Below, piece by piece: positions 1 through 10,243 of a stretch of 64,000 nt of DNA. The notes below the pieces were generated by a model, which saw only the letters and a program-made list of their open reading frames with translations, searched no databases and was not told the origin of the DNA. The DNA is from CAVWZH01 sp963765285 (GTDB lineage Bacteria; Acidobacteriota; Terriglobia; Terriglobales; Acidobacteriaceae), in the NCBI GenBank assembly GCA_963765285.1, contig CAVXVR010000003.1, positions 868,001-932,000 on the forward strand, read 5' to 3'. Positions within the stretch are counted from its first letter, which is position 1, and each line of letters starts with the position of its first letter. Both the position numbers and the translations under genes were made by a program.

Positions 1-156
1 AATTTTCCGCAGAATCGCGTCACCGATCACCGCATCGGACTCAGCCTCCATCAGTTGGATCAAGTCATCGACGGCAAACTCCAGCCGCTGGTCGAGGCGC
101 TGACCACCCACTATCAGTCGGAAAAGCTCAAGGGTGAGAGCGGGAGTGTGATGTAA
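1..156 (+). CDS. prfA: Peptide chain release factor 1, C-terminal end (partial)
   Basis: The first 51 codons read the conserved tail of a class-I release factor: an NRVTDHRI segment, then a helix with IDG and LQPLVEAL, and a short variable tail before TAA. NRVTDHRIG followed by a final alpha helix is the usual C-terminus of RF1, which terminates translation at UAA/UAG. The GGQ domain lies outside the window. The next gene is prmC, which methylates the GGQ glutamine of release factors, and prfA-prmC is a common gene order. RF2 has a similar tail, so RF1 is preferred partly from this context. Confidence 0.85.
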   Translation, partial: NFPQNRVTDHRIGLSLHQLDQVIDGKLQPLVEALTTHYQSEKLKGESGSVM

Positions 157-324
157 AGAATGCAGAAGCAAGAACGCAGAAGTGAGAAGTAAGAATGCAG
201 AAGTAATTCTCCGTGCCCTCTGTGCCCTCTGTGTCCTCTGTGGTTGCTCGTTTTGCCTTCTGCCTTCTTAACTTCTGCCTCTGCCTCCTCTGTGCCCTCC
301 GTGTCCTCTGTGGTTAAATGACCC
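157..324. repeat. Intergenic repeats with CTCTGTG..CTGTGGTT motif
   Basis: The prfA-prmC spacer holds two direct copies (about 210-246 and 287-316) of a motif running CTCTGTGCCCTC(T/C)GTGTCCTCTGTGGTT. Between and before them are stretches built from AGAATGCAGAAG and its complement CTTCTGCCTTCT. The same motif with three transitions is found inside der (21818-21850), and looser versions lie at 7345-7385 and 9866-9907. No gene is supported here. Confidence 0.7.
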
Positions 325-1209
325 GTGCTCCTCCGCGACGCCCTCGCCTCCGCCATCTCCCGCCTGACCACAGCCCATGTTCCGTCGCCACGCCTGAACG
401 CGGAATTACTCCTGATGTTTACGCTCGCCTGCGATCGCGCATATCTCTACGCTCATCCCGAACGCCACTTAGCGGCTGACGAGCAACACACCTACGACGA
501 AGCCCTGACCGAGCGCGCCCACGGCATTCCAGCGCAATACATCACCGGGCACCAGGAATTCTGGGGGCTGGACTTCATTGTGTCACCCGCAGTTCTCATC
601 CCCCGCCCCGAAACCGAGCATGTGATCGAAACCGTCCTGGCTCGTGTGGCGCGGGCGCTCTCGCCCGCGCGGCCCCTGCACATTGTAGATGTAGGCACCG
701 GCTCCGGATGTATTGCGATCGCCCTCGCCAAAGAGCTTCCTCACGCCGAAATCCACGCCACTGACATTTCAACTGCTGCCCTCGAAGTCGCCCGCGCCAA
801 CGCCGCACGCCATCAAGTCGAAGGCCGCATTCATTTCCACGAAACCGATCTCCTCCAAAGCCTGCAACCGGCCACGTTTGATTTCGTCGTCTCCAATCCT
901 CCCTACGTAGGAGAATCAGAAGAAGACCAGGTCCAACTCGAAGTCCGCAAGTTCGAGCCACGCAACGCCGTCTTCGCAGGCCCCACAGGCCTCGAAGTCA
1001 TCGAACGTCTGATCCCGCAAGCAAAAGAGAAACTGAAACCTGGAGCCTGGCTGGTGATGGAAATCAGCGGTACCATCGCGGAGCGAATCAAGCCTTTGGT
1101 CGCCGGATGGAAGGAATTTCATATGGTGAACGATCTGCAAGGCATCCCACGGGTCGTCTCAGCGCAAAACAACTCAGCAGACGACGACTCTGCACAAGAC
1201 AAACGCTGA
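325..1209 (+). CDS. prmC: Release factor glutamine methyltransferase PrmC (HemK)
   Basis: S-adenosylmethionine-dependent N5-glutamine methyltransferase acting on the GGQ motif of RF1/RF2. It has 294 residues. An N-terminal helical release-factor-binding domain spans about residues 1-80. The Rossmann SAM site DVGTGSG is at 122-128, and the hallmark NPPY, which binds the target glutamine, is at 191-194. The start is GTG at 325; the ATG at 318 is in another frame. It follows prfA, its substrate gene. Residues 109-116 are encoded by a perfect GC-rich hairpin (649-670) inserted between the IPRPETE motif and the SAM-binding strand. Confidence 0.93.
   Translation: MLLRDALASAISRLTTAHVPSPRLNAELLLMFTLACDRAYLYAHPERHLAADEQHTYDEALTERAHGIPAQYITGHQEFWGLDFIVSPAVLIPRPETEHVIETVLARVARALSPARPLHIVDVGTGSGCIAIALAKELPHAEIHATDISTAALEVARANAARHQVEGRIHFHETDLLQSLQPATFDFVVSNPPYVGESEEDQVQLEVRKFEPRNAVFAGPTGLEVIERLIPQAKEKLKPGAWLVMEISGTIAERIKPLVAGWKEFHMVNDLQGIPRVVSAQNNSADDDSAQDKR
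649..670. repeat. GC-rich palindrome inside prmC
   Basis: Nine-base perfect arms GCGCGGGCG and CGCCCGCGC separated by CTCT. The same arm core with a 3-nt loop occurs between genes at 4294-4312 and 55660-55678, so this is a repeat copy carried in frame by prmC. Confidence 0.75.
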
Positions 1210-1234
1210 ACGTTGGGCGCCGCGCCCGTCTACG

Positions 1235-4234
1235 ATGCATGGTAGTAGTTCGCGATTCCACGATAATCTCGTGGACATTGTGTCTTTACTCGCGAGAATT
1301 CCATGCGCCAGATTATCTTTCCCCAGCTTGACTACCGCGCGGTTCCTCATCTTCTTCCTCCTGCTGACTGCCCCGTCAATGCCGCTATGGTCCCAGAATC
1401 CCCGCGGCGCGCTTCGCGGCATCGTGCAGGACGCCGGCGGCGGCCGCATCACCTCGGCAGAAATCGAGGTGAAGGAATCCTCCATCACCCGCCAGGCCTC
1501 GACCGACGACCGCGGAGAGTTTCGCGTCGACGACTTGCTTCCCGGCAACTATCGTCTCAGGGTAAACGCCAAAGGATTCGCCGAGGCCCGCTCCGACGTC
1601 ACGATCGTGGTCAGCTCCGTGCGCGACGTCACCGTTACCATGAAGCCGCAAACGCGGCAGGAAACGGTGAATGTTCAGGGCGAGGCTTCTTCCATCACCA
1701 CACAGCCGATCGATCTGGCCAGCGCGGTGCATCAGGCGGTGGTAACCACTCAGGACCTCGAAACCATTCCCCTCGCGGCCCGCAGCTTTGCGAATATCGC
1801 CTACCTCGCGCCCGGCACCGAACCGGTTGAGCCCTCAGACCCGACCAAAGCCCGCATCACCGCAGTCTCCACCGGTGGCAGCTCCGGCCTGAACAACGAA
1901 CTCTCTGTGGACGGCGGCGACAACTCCGACGACTACATCGGCGGCTTTCTGCAGAATTTTTCTCCCGACGCGATCCAGGAATTTGCTGTGCGCACTGCCC
2001 AGGAAGACGCCGACACCGGACGCACCACCGCCGGCTCGGTAGTCATCACCACTAGACGCGGCAGCGACACCTGGCACGGCAGTGGCGCATTTTACGGGCG
2101 GGCGGCTGATCTCAATGCGCGTTTCCCCATCGAAAACCCAGCGCCTGATCCCAAACAGCCATTTTCCCGGCAAAATTATGTCGCGACACTCGGCGGCCCG
2201 GTGAAGAAGCAAAAACTGTGGTTCTTTTCTTCTTTCGAATACGTTCACGAAAACGCCAGCATCGCCTACAGCCCGGACAGCCAGGCTCAGTTCAACGCAC
2301 TCGCGTCCTTGGCGCAGCAGGATCTGATTCCCGGCGTCAGCTCGATTCCCGTGCCCAACCACGTGCCCATACCCTTTCGCGATTACCTCGGCATCCTGCG
2401 TTTCGACTGGTTGCAGTCCTCGAAATCGCAATGGTTCCTGCGCGGTGCGGTCGACAACTACCTCACCCACAACGCGCTGGTGCAACAGGCCGCGCTGCCC
2501 TCCACCGGAGTCGAGCAGCACAACAACTACATGAACCTGGCAATCGGCAACCAGTACGCCTTCAGCCCGTCATGGCTGGGAAGCTTCGTGTTCGATGCCA
2601 GCGGTTTGCATCTCACTTCCGACCGCACTTCCACTCTGGGCTTCGGCCTGGCGTTTCCCTTCACCTCCACTTCGCAAACCATTACCGGCTTCGAAACCTT
2701 CGGCGACAACCAATTTGCCACCGCCATCACCGCCTTCCCGGTGTTGCGCAACCAGGAGAAATACCAGTTTCGCTACGATGTAACCCACTCTTCCGGACGC
2801 CACGCGCGAAAATTCGGAATCAATTTTATCCACGAGCCTGTGCTCAGCGGCGCACTCTCGGGTAACGCTGAGACGCTATTGATGTATGCCAACAACCCTG
2901 ATTTCTACGCTGCCAACCCGTCGCAGTTTTATTTCGACCTGAATTGCGTCAACCCGCCCGCCGATGTGACCTGCACGCCTACGCCCGCCGGAGACGGCAG
3001 CTTTTCTCAAAACATCCAACGCCTTGGTCTCTACTATCAGGATTCCTGGCGCATCACTCCGCATCTCACGCTGAACCACGGGCTGCGTTACGACACCACA
3101 TTCGGCCTTTTCACCGCGTCCGGCCGCAGCCAGTTGGAGAATCCTGCGTATGCCTTACTGCCTTCCGCTGGAATTCCGCTGGGCGTGCCGCACGATTACC
3201 GCCGGCAGTTCGGGCCGAGGATCGGCCTCGCGTATTCTCCCGGCAACAGCGGCAAGACCGTCTACCGCGCGGGCTTCGGCATGTTCTTCAACGATCTGGC
3301 GCAAAACGGATGGGTCGAAGCCTTCCAGGCGGTAAATGGCGGCCTCAACAACAGCCCTCCCGGCTTCATTGATCCGCACTACAAAACTCCTTACGCCATT
3401 CACATCACCGGCGGCGCGCAGCATGCCTTCAACCAGCGCTGGACGGTGAGTGCCGACTACACCCATGAGCAGGGAAATCACGGCTACCAGGGATACGGCT
3501 TTCCGCAACTCGACGTTTTCAAGTCCGACAACCGCTCCAGCTACAACGCGCTCATGATCCACCTGCAGGGCAACGCCGCGCGCCGCTTCAGCATGGTCGC
3601 GAACTACACCCTTTCCAGCGCAAAAACCTGGGGATGCCTCTTGGGTGAACTCTTTGATTATGTGAATGGGGTGTGCGACCCATTCCATCCTTTCGGACCC
3701 GGGGATTACGGCCCTTCCGGCGAAGATGTCACGCACCGCTTTGTTCTCGCCGGCACCTACCACGCTCCCGGCGGGTTTGAACTTACAACCATCTCACAGG
3801 CGGAGAGCGCCCGGCCCTTTACCATCACCACCGCCGACAACGCCGGCCGTATCTCGGTAAATGGTGTGCCCACAACGCTCGATGAATTTCGCGGAACGCC
3901 CTACATCCAGATCGACCTGCGCGTCACCCGGCCGATCAATTTTCACGACCGCTGGTCGATTGCGCCTTTTGCCGAATTCTTCAACCTGCTTAACCGCAAC
4001 AATCCCGGCGCCAACTATGTGACCAGTGTGGCCGCACTGCCCGTCCCGCAAGACCAGATCCAGAGTGGAAACGTCACACAGATCTGCACGAATTCCGATT
4101 GCACCGGCAGGATACCGGTGACGAGTTTGAGACAGCTAGGCGTTCCCGCCGGAGGACTAGGGGATTTCTTCGGCCCAGGGACAACGGTAGGCATTCCCTT
4201 CGCCGCACAACTGGGAGTGCGTGTGACTTTCTGA
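1235..4234 (+). CDS. TonB-dependent receptor-like outer-membrane protein with carboxypeptidase-regulatory domain (Oar type)
   Basis: A 999-residue protein. A hydrophobic signal-like segment lies at about residues 32-53 and ends in WSQ. It is followed by a carboxypeptidase-regulatory-like beta-sandwich (GIVQDAGGGRI... LLPGNYRLRV, about 58-140), a plug-like region with NELSVDGGDNSDDY, and a long beta-barrel rich in aromatic, alternating segments that ends in VRVTF with a C-terminal phenylalanine. This is the architecture of the Oar-like receptors that are expanded in Acidobacteriota. It probably sits in the outer membrane and takes up or binds large substrates; the ligand is not evident. The ATG at 1235 places the signal sequence unusually far in, so a later start is possible. 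It begins 25 bases after prmC. Confidence 0.88.
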   Translation: MHGSSSRFHDNLVDIVSLLARIPCARLSFPSLTTARFLIFFLLLTAPSMPLWSQNPRGALRGIVQDAGGGRITSAEIEVKESSITRQASTDDRGEFRVDDLLPGNYRLRVNAKGFAEARSDVTIVVSSVRDVTVTMKPQTRQETVNVQGEASSITTQPIDLASAVHQAVVTTQDLETIPLAARSFANIAYLAPGTEPVEPSDPTKARITAVSTGGSSGLNNELSVDGGDNSDDYIGGFLQNFSPDAIQEFAVRTAQEDADTGRTTAGSVVITTRRGSDTWHGSGAFYGRAADLNARFPIENPAPDPKQPFSRQNYVATLGGPVKKQKLWFFSSFEYVHENASIAYSPDSQAQFNALASLAQQDLIPGVSSIPVPNHVPIPFRDYLGILRFDWLQSSKSQWFLRGAVDNYLTHNALVQQAALPSTGVEQHNNYMNLAIGNQYAFSPSWLGSFVFDASGLHLTSDRTSTLGFGLAFPFTSTSQTITGFETFGDNQFATAITAFPVLRNQEKYQFRYDVTHSSGRHARKFGINFIHEPVLSGALSGNAETLLMYANNPDFYAANPSQFYFDLNCVNPPADVTCTPTPAGDGSFSQNIQRLGLYYQDSWRITPHLTLNHGLRYDTTFGLFTASGRSQLENPAYALLPSAGIPLGVPHDYRRQFGPRIGLAYSPGNSGKTVYRAGFGMFFNDLAQNGWVEAFQAVNGGLNNSPPGFIDPHYKTPYAIHITGGAQHAFNQRWTVSADYTHEQGNHGYQGYGFPQLDVFKSDNRSSYNALMIHLQGNAARRFSMVANYTLSSAKTWGCLLGELFDYVNGVCDPFHPFGPGDYGPSGEDVTHRFVLAGTYHAPGGFELTTISQAESARPFTITTADNAGRISVNGVPTTLDEFRGTPYIQIDLRVTRPINFHDRWSIAPFAEFFNLLNRNNPGANYVTSVAALPVPQDQIQSGNVTQICTNSDCTGRIPVTSLRQLGVPAGGLGDFFGPGTTVGIPFAAQLGVRVTF

Positions 4235-4293
4235 GGTTGGTCTGCTCGGGTGGAGCGGGCGCGCCCGTCCCGGTCCAGCTGGGCCCGCGTGGT

Positions 4294-4312
4294 CGCGGGC
4301 GCCTCGCCCGCG
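4294..4312. repeat. Intergenic GC-rich palindrome, same core as in prmC
   Basis: CGCGGGCG-CCT-CGCCCGCG, a perfect 8-bp stem. Identical arms with another 3-nt loop are at 55660-55678, and the core recurs inside prmC at 649-670. Confidence 0.8.
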
Positions 4313-4339
4313 CAGCCCCGGAGGGGCGTCCGAAAATAG

Positions 4340-4359
4340 CCCAGCGCTTCAGCGCTGGG
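4340..4359. repeat. Intergenic hairpin CCCAGCGC-TTCA-GCGCTGGG
   Basis: Perfect 8-bp stem with a TTCA loop in the 175-base gap between two convergent genes. The moeA insert at 31821-31834 has the same design (GGGGC-TTCA-GCCCC). It could act as a terminator, but no T-run follows, so a dispersed repeat is preferred. Confidence 0.65.
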
Positions 4360-4409
4360 TAACATTGGCCCGTGATCGCGCGCCCAAGGGGCGCAACCAT
4401 CCAAAATCC

Positions 4410-5329
4410 CTACCGCACCAGCCACTCCGTCAGCACATGCGTCTGCGTCAAAATCGTGCCGTACGCCATAAATCCTGCGACCACCAGCCCTAGTGCAGGA
4501 ACCACAAGATACGCAAAAGAAAACCGCCGCCGCTCCTCACTCCACGCCAGCAAACGCTCCACCCGCGCCGCGACCTGCGAACTGTCGATCAAAGCCGTCG
4601 TCATCTCCGCCCCCGGTCCCGCCGTCAATCGCGAAAGCTTAATCAGAGCCGCCGCCAGATCAACCGCTTCGGCGGGATTCGATACCGCTGCCTCGTCCGC
4701 CGCCACTTCAGAGGCTTCCCGCCAAGCATCTTCCAACTGCGCCATTCCCGGGAAGGCGCACACCCGGAAAAGTAATTTCTTCAGATTGTCCCACCGCCTC
4801 GCATGCGCAACTTCGTGACGCAATGCTGTCTGCAGCTCACTTTCGGTCAAAACCGCCGTCGCTCTTTCTGAGATCAACACTCTTGGATGACGAATCCCGG
4901 CAACAACCAGAGCAGGCCCAACCCCTCTCACCCGGACGACGGGAAGCGGTGCGCTGATGCTCGACACGGTGCCGCCTTGCATCCAGCCTGCAACCATCCG
5001 TGACGTCCTGCGCAACCCCGCAGCCGCCCCGAAACAACCCGCCGCAACTAGCGCAACGCAACCAACACTCAGCCCAAGAGGAATTGCGCCGATCGCCTCG
5101 TCAATCGAGCGGGGCTCCAGAACCAGAAAAGACGGCACGACACATGCGCCGGTCACGAACACCGACGCCGCGAGCGGCAGCGTCCGCAATCCAAAGAGGA
5201 AGTCGGCATTCGCCCCCCCTTTGTGAACACGTGCGGCAAGCCTCCATCCCAAGGCAATCACGAAGGAGAGAAGACAGTAGGCAAGACCAAATACTGCAAG
5301 AGCAACGGCGATGCCCCGAAGCACAAACA

Positions 5330-5333
<4 letters not shown>
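4410..5333 (-). CDS. M56 family (BlaR1/MecR1-like) membrane metallopeptidase
   Basis: A 307-residue integral membrane protein. Hydrophobic segments near residues 5-30, 50-70 and 84-106 precede a zinc-protease motif HEVAH at 173-177, with a second acidic site EVAADEAA some 35 residues on, as in M56 peptidases. A final membrane segment is near the C-terminus. M56 proteins act as sensors or proteases that relieve repression by BlaI-type regulators. The start ATG overlaps the stop of the blaI-like gene by four bases (ATGA), so the two are translationally coupled. There is no penicillin-binding sensor domain, so the signal is unlikely to be judged from sequence; a beta-lactam role is not supported. 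Confidence 0.88.
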
Positions 5334-5815
<482 letters not shown>

Positions 5816-5824
5816 TGACTTTCG

Positions 5825-7252
5825 CTAGGGCTTGCTGACTACCGCCGGCTGAATTTCTTCAACATCCACCCAATTCGTAGGATACGTGCCGGTGTAGCAC
5901 GCAGTGCAATACGCAGTCTTGTCCCCGTCGGCGCAGGCCTTCTTCATGCCTTCCAGCGAAAGATACGCCAGCGAATCTGCTCCGATGTATTCGCGGATCT
6001 CCTCCACCGACTTGTTGGCCGCTATGAGTTCTTTTTTCGACGGAGTATCGACGCCATAGAAACAAGGCGACACCGTGGGCGGGCAGGAAATGCGCATGTG
6101 CACTTCCGTAGCGCCCGCGCTGCGGATCATGCGTACGATCTTGCGGCTGGTGGTGCCACGCACGATGGAATCGTCAACCAGCACTACGCGCTTGCCCTTC
6201 AACAGGCTGCGCACCGGGTTCAGCTTCAGCCGGACACCAAAATCGCGCACGTTCTGGCGGGGCTCAATGAACGTCCGTCCCACATAATGGTTACGGATCA
6301 GCCCGAAGCGAAAAGGAAGCCCGCTTTCCGCAGCGTAACCCACGGCTGCGGTCACTCCCGAGTCCGGAACCGGCACCACAATGTCCGCTTCCGCCGGGGC
6401 TTCCCGCGCCAACTCACGCCCCAGTTCCTCGCGGCTCACCTGTACTGGGCGGCCGAACACGAGGCTATCTGGCCGTGAAAAATACACATGTTCAAATATG
6501 CAGCTCGATTGCGGCGCGGCCGCGGCGTAGAAACGCGACGTGATGCCTTCCGGCCCAATTACGATCAGTTCGCCGGGTTTCACTTCGCGCTCATACGTCG
6601 CCCCGATCAGATCAAACGCGCAAGTCTCGGAGGCAAAAACAATCGTGTCCTGTTTCTGGCCTTCGAGACGCGGAATTCGTCCCATGGCCAGCGGCCTGAA
6701 GCCACGCGGATCGCGCGCGGCGAACACCCGGTCGGGACTGAGCATCACCAGCGAAAATGCGCCCTCCACCCGACGCAGCGCATCCGCCATGGCTTCGGGC
6801 AGTGTCTGTTCCTTGGAAAGCGCGATCAGGTGAACGATGACTTCCGTGTCGCTGTTGGTCTGAAAGATCGACCCGTGGCTCTCGAGGCGCTGGCGAATCT
6901 CCTGCGCGTTCACCAGATTGCCGTTATGCGCCAGCGCCATCATGCCCTTGTTCGACTGCACCATGATGGGCTGGGCATTAAACAACGCAGAATCGCCCGC
7001 GGTGGAATAGCGCGTGTGTCCGATGGCCAGGTTGCCATGCAGCTTGGCCAAAACATCCTCAGTGAAAACATCCGCGACCAGTCCCATGGCGCGATGCGCC
7101 TGCAAGGTCAGCCCGTTCGAAGTAACAATTCCCGCCGATTCCTGTCCGCGGTGTTGCAAGGCATGCAGGCTGAGGTAGGCAAGCTTCTCCGCCTCAGGGT
7201 TGGCGTAGATCGCAACCACGCCACATTCATCGTGAAATTTGTCGAAAGGCAT
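5825..7252 (-). CDS. purF: Amidophosphoribosyltransferase
   Basis: Makes 5-phosphoribosylamine from PRPP and glutamine, the first committed step of purine synthesis. It has 475 residues. Cys10 in HDECGVV would become the N-terminal nucleophile after removal of a nine-residue propeptide, as in Bacillus-type enzymes. The glutaminase motifs RGQES and GHTRYST are present. The PRPP-binding site VVLVDDSIVRGTTS lies at about 356-369. Cysteines at 251, 390/397 and a CTAC pair near the C-terminus match the positions used for a 4Fe-4S cluster in that subclass. It is downstream of purL on the same strand. Confidence 0.96.
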   Translation of the reverse strand: MPFDKFHDECGVVAIYANPEAEKLAYLSLHALQHRGQESAGIVTSNGLTLQAHRAMGLVADVFTEDVLAKLHGNLAIGHTRYSTAGDSALFNAQPIMVQSNKGMMALAHNGNLVNAQEIRQRLESHGSIFQTNSDTEVIVHLIALSKEQTLPEAMADALRRVEGAFSLVMLSPDRVFAARDPRGFRPLAMGRIPRLEGQKQDTIVFASETCAFDLIGATYEREVKPGELIVIGPEGITSRFYAAAAPQSSCIFEHVYFSRPDSLVFGRPVQVSREELGRELAREAPAEADIVVPVPDSGVTAAVGYAAESGLPFRFGLIRNHYVGRTFIEPRQNVRDFGVRLKLNPVRSLLKGKRVVLVDDSIVRGTTSRKIVRMIRSAGATEVHMRISCPPTVSPCFYGVDTPSKKELIAANKSVEEIREYIGADSLAYLSLEGMKKACADGDKTAYCTACYTGTYPTNWVDVEEIQPAVVSKP

Positions 7253-7296
7253 TTTGGCTCTTGGCTATTAGCTCTAAAACCCACCCCAGACAACGC

Positions 7297-7319
7297 GGGG
7301 ACAGCCGCCTCGGCTGTCC
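7297..7319. repeat. 23-base repeat, copy 1 (GGGGACAGCCG..CGGCTGTCC)
   Basis: GGACAGCCG-CCT-CGGCTGTCC hairpin in the purL-purF spacer. The same 23 bases occur at 47078-47100, upstream of ligA. Confidence 0.85.
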
Positions 7320-7320
7320 A

Positions 7321-7344
7321 GCCGAGCGAAGCTCGGCTTTTTTT
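7321..7344 (+). terminator. Hairpin followed by seven T (intrinsic-terminator-like, plus strand)
   Basis: GCCGAGC-GAA-GCTCGGC followed directly by TTTTTTT has the form of a rho-independent terminator for plus-strand transcripts. Both flanking genes run on the minus strand, so it would stop antisense transcription; it may simply be part of the repeat cluster that starts at 7297. Confidence 0.35.
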
Positions 7345-7385
7345 CTCTGCGTTCTCCGTGCCGTTCTCAGCGCACTCTGCGGTTC
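7345..7385. repeat. Degenerate CTCTGYG..CTCTGCGGTT repeat
   Basis: Reads CTCTGCGTTCTCCGTG... CACTCTGCGGTT, a diverged member of the family at 210-316, 9866-9907 and inside der. Confidence 0.5.
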
Positions 7386-7393
7386 AAGCTTTT

Positions 7394-9788
7394 TCAATCC
7401 GCCGCCACAACCTCCAACTCAGTCCGCAAAGCCCGCTCCAGCGCCCCCTCGTACCCGTCGCGCAACTCGACAACCGGTGCCAAGATCACCACTCTACCAT
7501 CCAGCTTGATTTCCAGTTGCCCGGAAACCGTTTCCCCGATCACATCCGCCGAAAGCCCGAATGTCCCAGCTATCTCTTGGATTCCCGCCACCTTGCTTTG
7601 GTCGCAAGAGACGACCACCCGGCTCGCGTCCTCGCCAAACAAAACAAACTCCGCCGGCAGCTCCTGCGAACGCAACTCAACTCTCATCCCAACCCCGCGA
7701 CCAAAGCCGCATTCCGCCAAAGCGACTACCAGGCCACCGTCAGAACAGTCATGCGCCGAATCGACCAAACGAGATTGAGCCAGCTCAACCAGCGCGCGCT
7801 GCAAAGCGGCTTCCCGTCTCTAACTCCAATTCCGGAGGATAGCCCCAGACCTCGCCCAGAATTTCTTTCGCATATTCCGACGAGCCAAACTCCGACTCAG
7901 CATCGGTCTCGTCGCCCGGCTCAGTCGCCCGCAGCAGCACAATCGCCCGGCCCGGCTCGCGGAAATCCGGCCGCACGGCCTTGTGCACATCGTCAAAAAT
8001 ACCCGACCACGCCAATCACCGGAGTGGGATAAATCCCTTCCCCCAAAGTTTCGTTGTAAAAACTCACATTGCCGCCGGTGATGGGAATTTCGAATTCCTC
8101 ACAAGCCCGAGTCATGCCGTCAATCACCTGCGAGAACTGCCACATGATGTGCGGCTTCTCGGGATTGCCGAAATTCAGACAATTCGTAGCCCCCACCGGC
8201 GTTGCACCGGCACAAGCCACATTGCGCGCGGCTTCCGCTACGGCGTGCATTGCGCCCAGCCGCGGATCGAGATAACACCAGCGCCCGTTGCCATCGAGCG
8301 CCATCGCCAGCCCGCGTTGCGAGCCTTTAATGCGAATCACGCCCGCATCGCCCCCGCCCGGGCCTTCGACGGTGTTGGTCTGCACCATGTGATCGTACTG
8401 CTGCCAGATCCAGCGCTTGCTGCAAATGTTCGGACTGGCAAGAAGCTGTTTCAAATTCGGTCCGTGAAATCATTGACTTTGCCCGATTTTGCTTTCCCGA
8501 CAACCACGTGCTCCGGTTTTTCCCGCGGCACCGGCGGCTCCCAGCGTTCAAGCGGTCGTTTGTACACCGGAGCATCATCGGTCAGCGCCTCATTCGGAAT
8601 CTCCGCGACGACTTTGCCGTGCTCCAGCACGCGCATCTTTCCGTCGTTGGTCACGCGGCCCACTTCCACCGCATCGAGTCCCCACTTTTCAAAGACCCGG
8701 AACACTTCGTCTTCCCGGCCCTTCTGCGCCACCAGCAACATGCGCTCCTGCGATTCGCTCAGCATGATCTCGTAAGCGGTCATGCCGGTCTCGCGCTGGG
8801 GCACACGGTCCATTTCGATTTCAATGCCCACATGGCCGCGCGCTCCCATTTCGCAGGTGGAACACGTAAGCCCGGCCGCACCCATATCTTGAATGCCAAT
8901 GATGGCGCCTGTCTGCATCGCCTCAAGGCAAGCTTCAAGCAGCAACTTTTCCAGAAACGGATCGCCCACCTGCACATTGGGCCGCTTGGCTTCAGAAGCT
9001 TCACTGAATTCCTCGCTGGCCATGGTTGCACCGTGAATTCCGTCGCGTCCCGTCTTCGAGCCAACGTAAATCACCGGATTACCTTCGCCCGAGGCGCGGG
9101 CGTAGAAAATCTGATCTTTGCGCACCAATCCGAGCGCGAACGCATTCACCAGCGGATTGCCGGAGTAGCAGGGTTCAAACTTGGTCTCGCCGCCAAGATT
9201 CGGCACGCCGAAACAATTTCCATAAGAAGCGATGCCCGAGACCACGCCCTCGAGGGTGGAGTGGTTCTTATGAAGCTCCGATGTAGGCGCGTGGGTCCCC
9301 GCACGTGCAGGGGTCAAATCGGAATTCTGGGAAGCTCCAGCACGCGCGGGGACGCGCGCGCCTCCATCCGTAATCGGGCCGAAGCGCAGCGAATCCATAA
9401 TCGCCACCGGACGTGCGCCCATGGTGAAAATATCGCGCAGAATTCCGCCAACGCCGGTGGCCGCGCCCTGAAACGGTTCGATAAACGACGGATGATTGTG
9501 CGATTCGATCTTGAAGGCACAAGCCCAGCCTTCGCCGATGTCGATAATCCCGGCGTTTTCTCCCGGCCCCTGCAAAACGCAGCGGCTGTGCGTCGGCAAT
9601 CGCTTGAGATGCACGCGCGACGACTTGTACGAGCAGTGCTCGCTCCACATCACGCTGAAGATTCCGAGTTCGGTGAGCGTAGGCTCGCGTCCGCCCAGCA
9701 GTTGTTTGATCTTTTCGTATTCGTCCAGAGTAAGGCCGTGGTCCCGGATAAGCTCGGGAGAAATAGCTGGAGTCTGCAGGGTGGTCAT
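7394..9788 (-). CDS. purL: Phosphoribosylformylglycinamidine synthase II, with three frameshifts
   Basis: Small (bacterial) PurL subunit, which converts FGAR to FGAM with ATP. The conserved text is split over four frames: VMWSEHCSYKSSR and GIGDMGAAGL-type motifs in the first part, LLASPNICSKRW..YDHMV in the second, GIFDDVHKAVRPDF in the third and SAHDCSDGGL in the last. Breaks lie near 8455 (one base missing), 8002-8004 (one extra G) and 7811-7817 (one extra base). Corrected length is 797 residues, a whole number of codons. About 32 residues (coordinates 9270-9365) are an insert with inverted-repeat arms. The start is the ATG at 9788; the upstream in-frame ATG at 9803 is possible. It lies upstream of purF. 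Confidence 0.92.
9270..9365. repeat. Repeat-derived in-frame insert in purL
   Basis: Between the DSLRFG and LEGVVSGIASYGN motifs, where other PurL proteins have a short DDPRTRYL-type link, lies a segment coding VPARAG and TPARAGTHAPT. Its DNA has imperfect inverted arms at about 9287-9308 and 9340-9359, and GAAGCTCC occurs at both 9273-9280 and 9331-9338 or so. Confidence 0.7.
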
Positions 9789-10243
9789 AGGGGATTGGCA
9801 CATCTATTGTCGCATTTTGCGGCATGGGAGGGTAGGGAGAAGTCGGGGCGCGGGGTTGCGGCGTATCTCAGCGAACTCTGCGCGCCCTTGGCGCCCGCTG
9901 CGGTTAAAATCTTTACCGGAGAGAGACCCTCGGAGGACACGGAGCCTCGCCCAACTCCAGCGTGCTCATAATGTTATCTCTAAGTTATTGAAAAACGAAT
10001 CCAACACCGGACAAACACGCCGAGGACTGCTTCGAGGCGCCGCGCGAAAGGCCACAGGAATGCGCCAGGGTGACTTATGAGCTTCCGGCCTGCCTCGGAC
10101 CAGCCCGAAGGGTCCCAGCGAACCTCTGGCACCTCATATCGAATCGTCGTCGATTGTTCTCTTAAAGCTATAGTTTGTGACAACTGGGCGCAACGCAGCC
10201 GGTCCCGCAGCGCAACTCCCGTGCATGGCTATACTGTACGGCG
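9789..10243. other. Purine/selB divergent intergenic region
   Basis: 455 bases without a convincing gene. 9866-9907 carries a degenerate CTCTGCG..CTGCGGTT repeat. At 10230-10235, TATACT lies eight bases before the selB ATG and could be a -10 box giving a very short leader, but no good -35 was seen. A tRNA-Sec gene, which can neighbour selB, was looked for by eye and not found. Confidence 0.5.

Noticed and set aside
6488..8032. 514-codon open frame opposite purF and purL
   Set aside because: Antisense shadow of purF and purL; no family sequence and low-complexity His/Arg/Gln text.
8508..9971. 487-codon open frame opposite purL
   Set aside because: Antisense of a conserved gene; its composition reflects the GC-rich codon complement.
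9789..10243. tRNA-Sec (selC) near selB
   Set aside because: No long acceptor/variable-arm cloverleaf with TCA anticodon could be found by eye.
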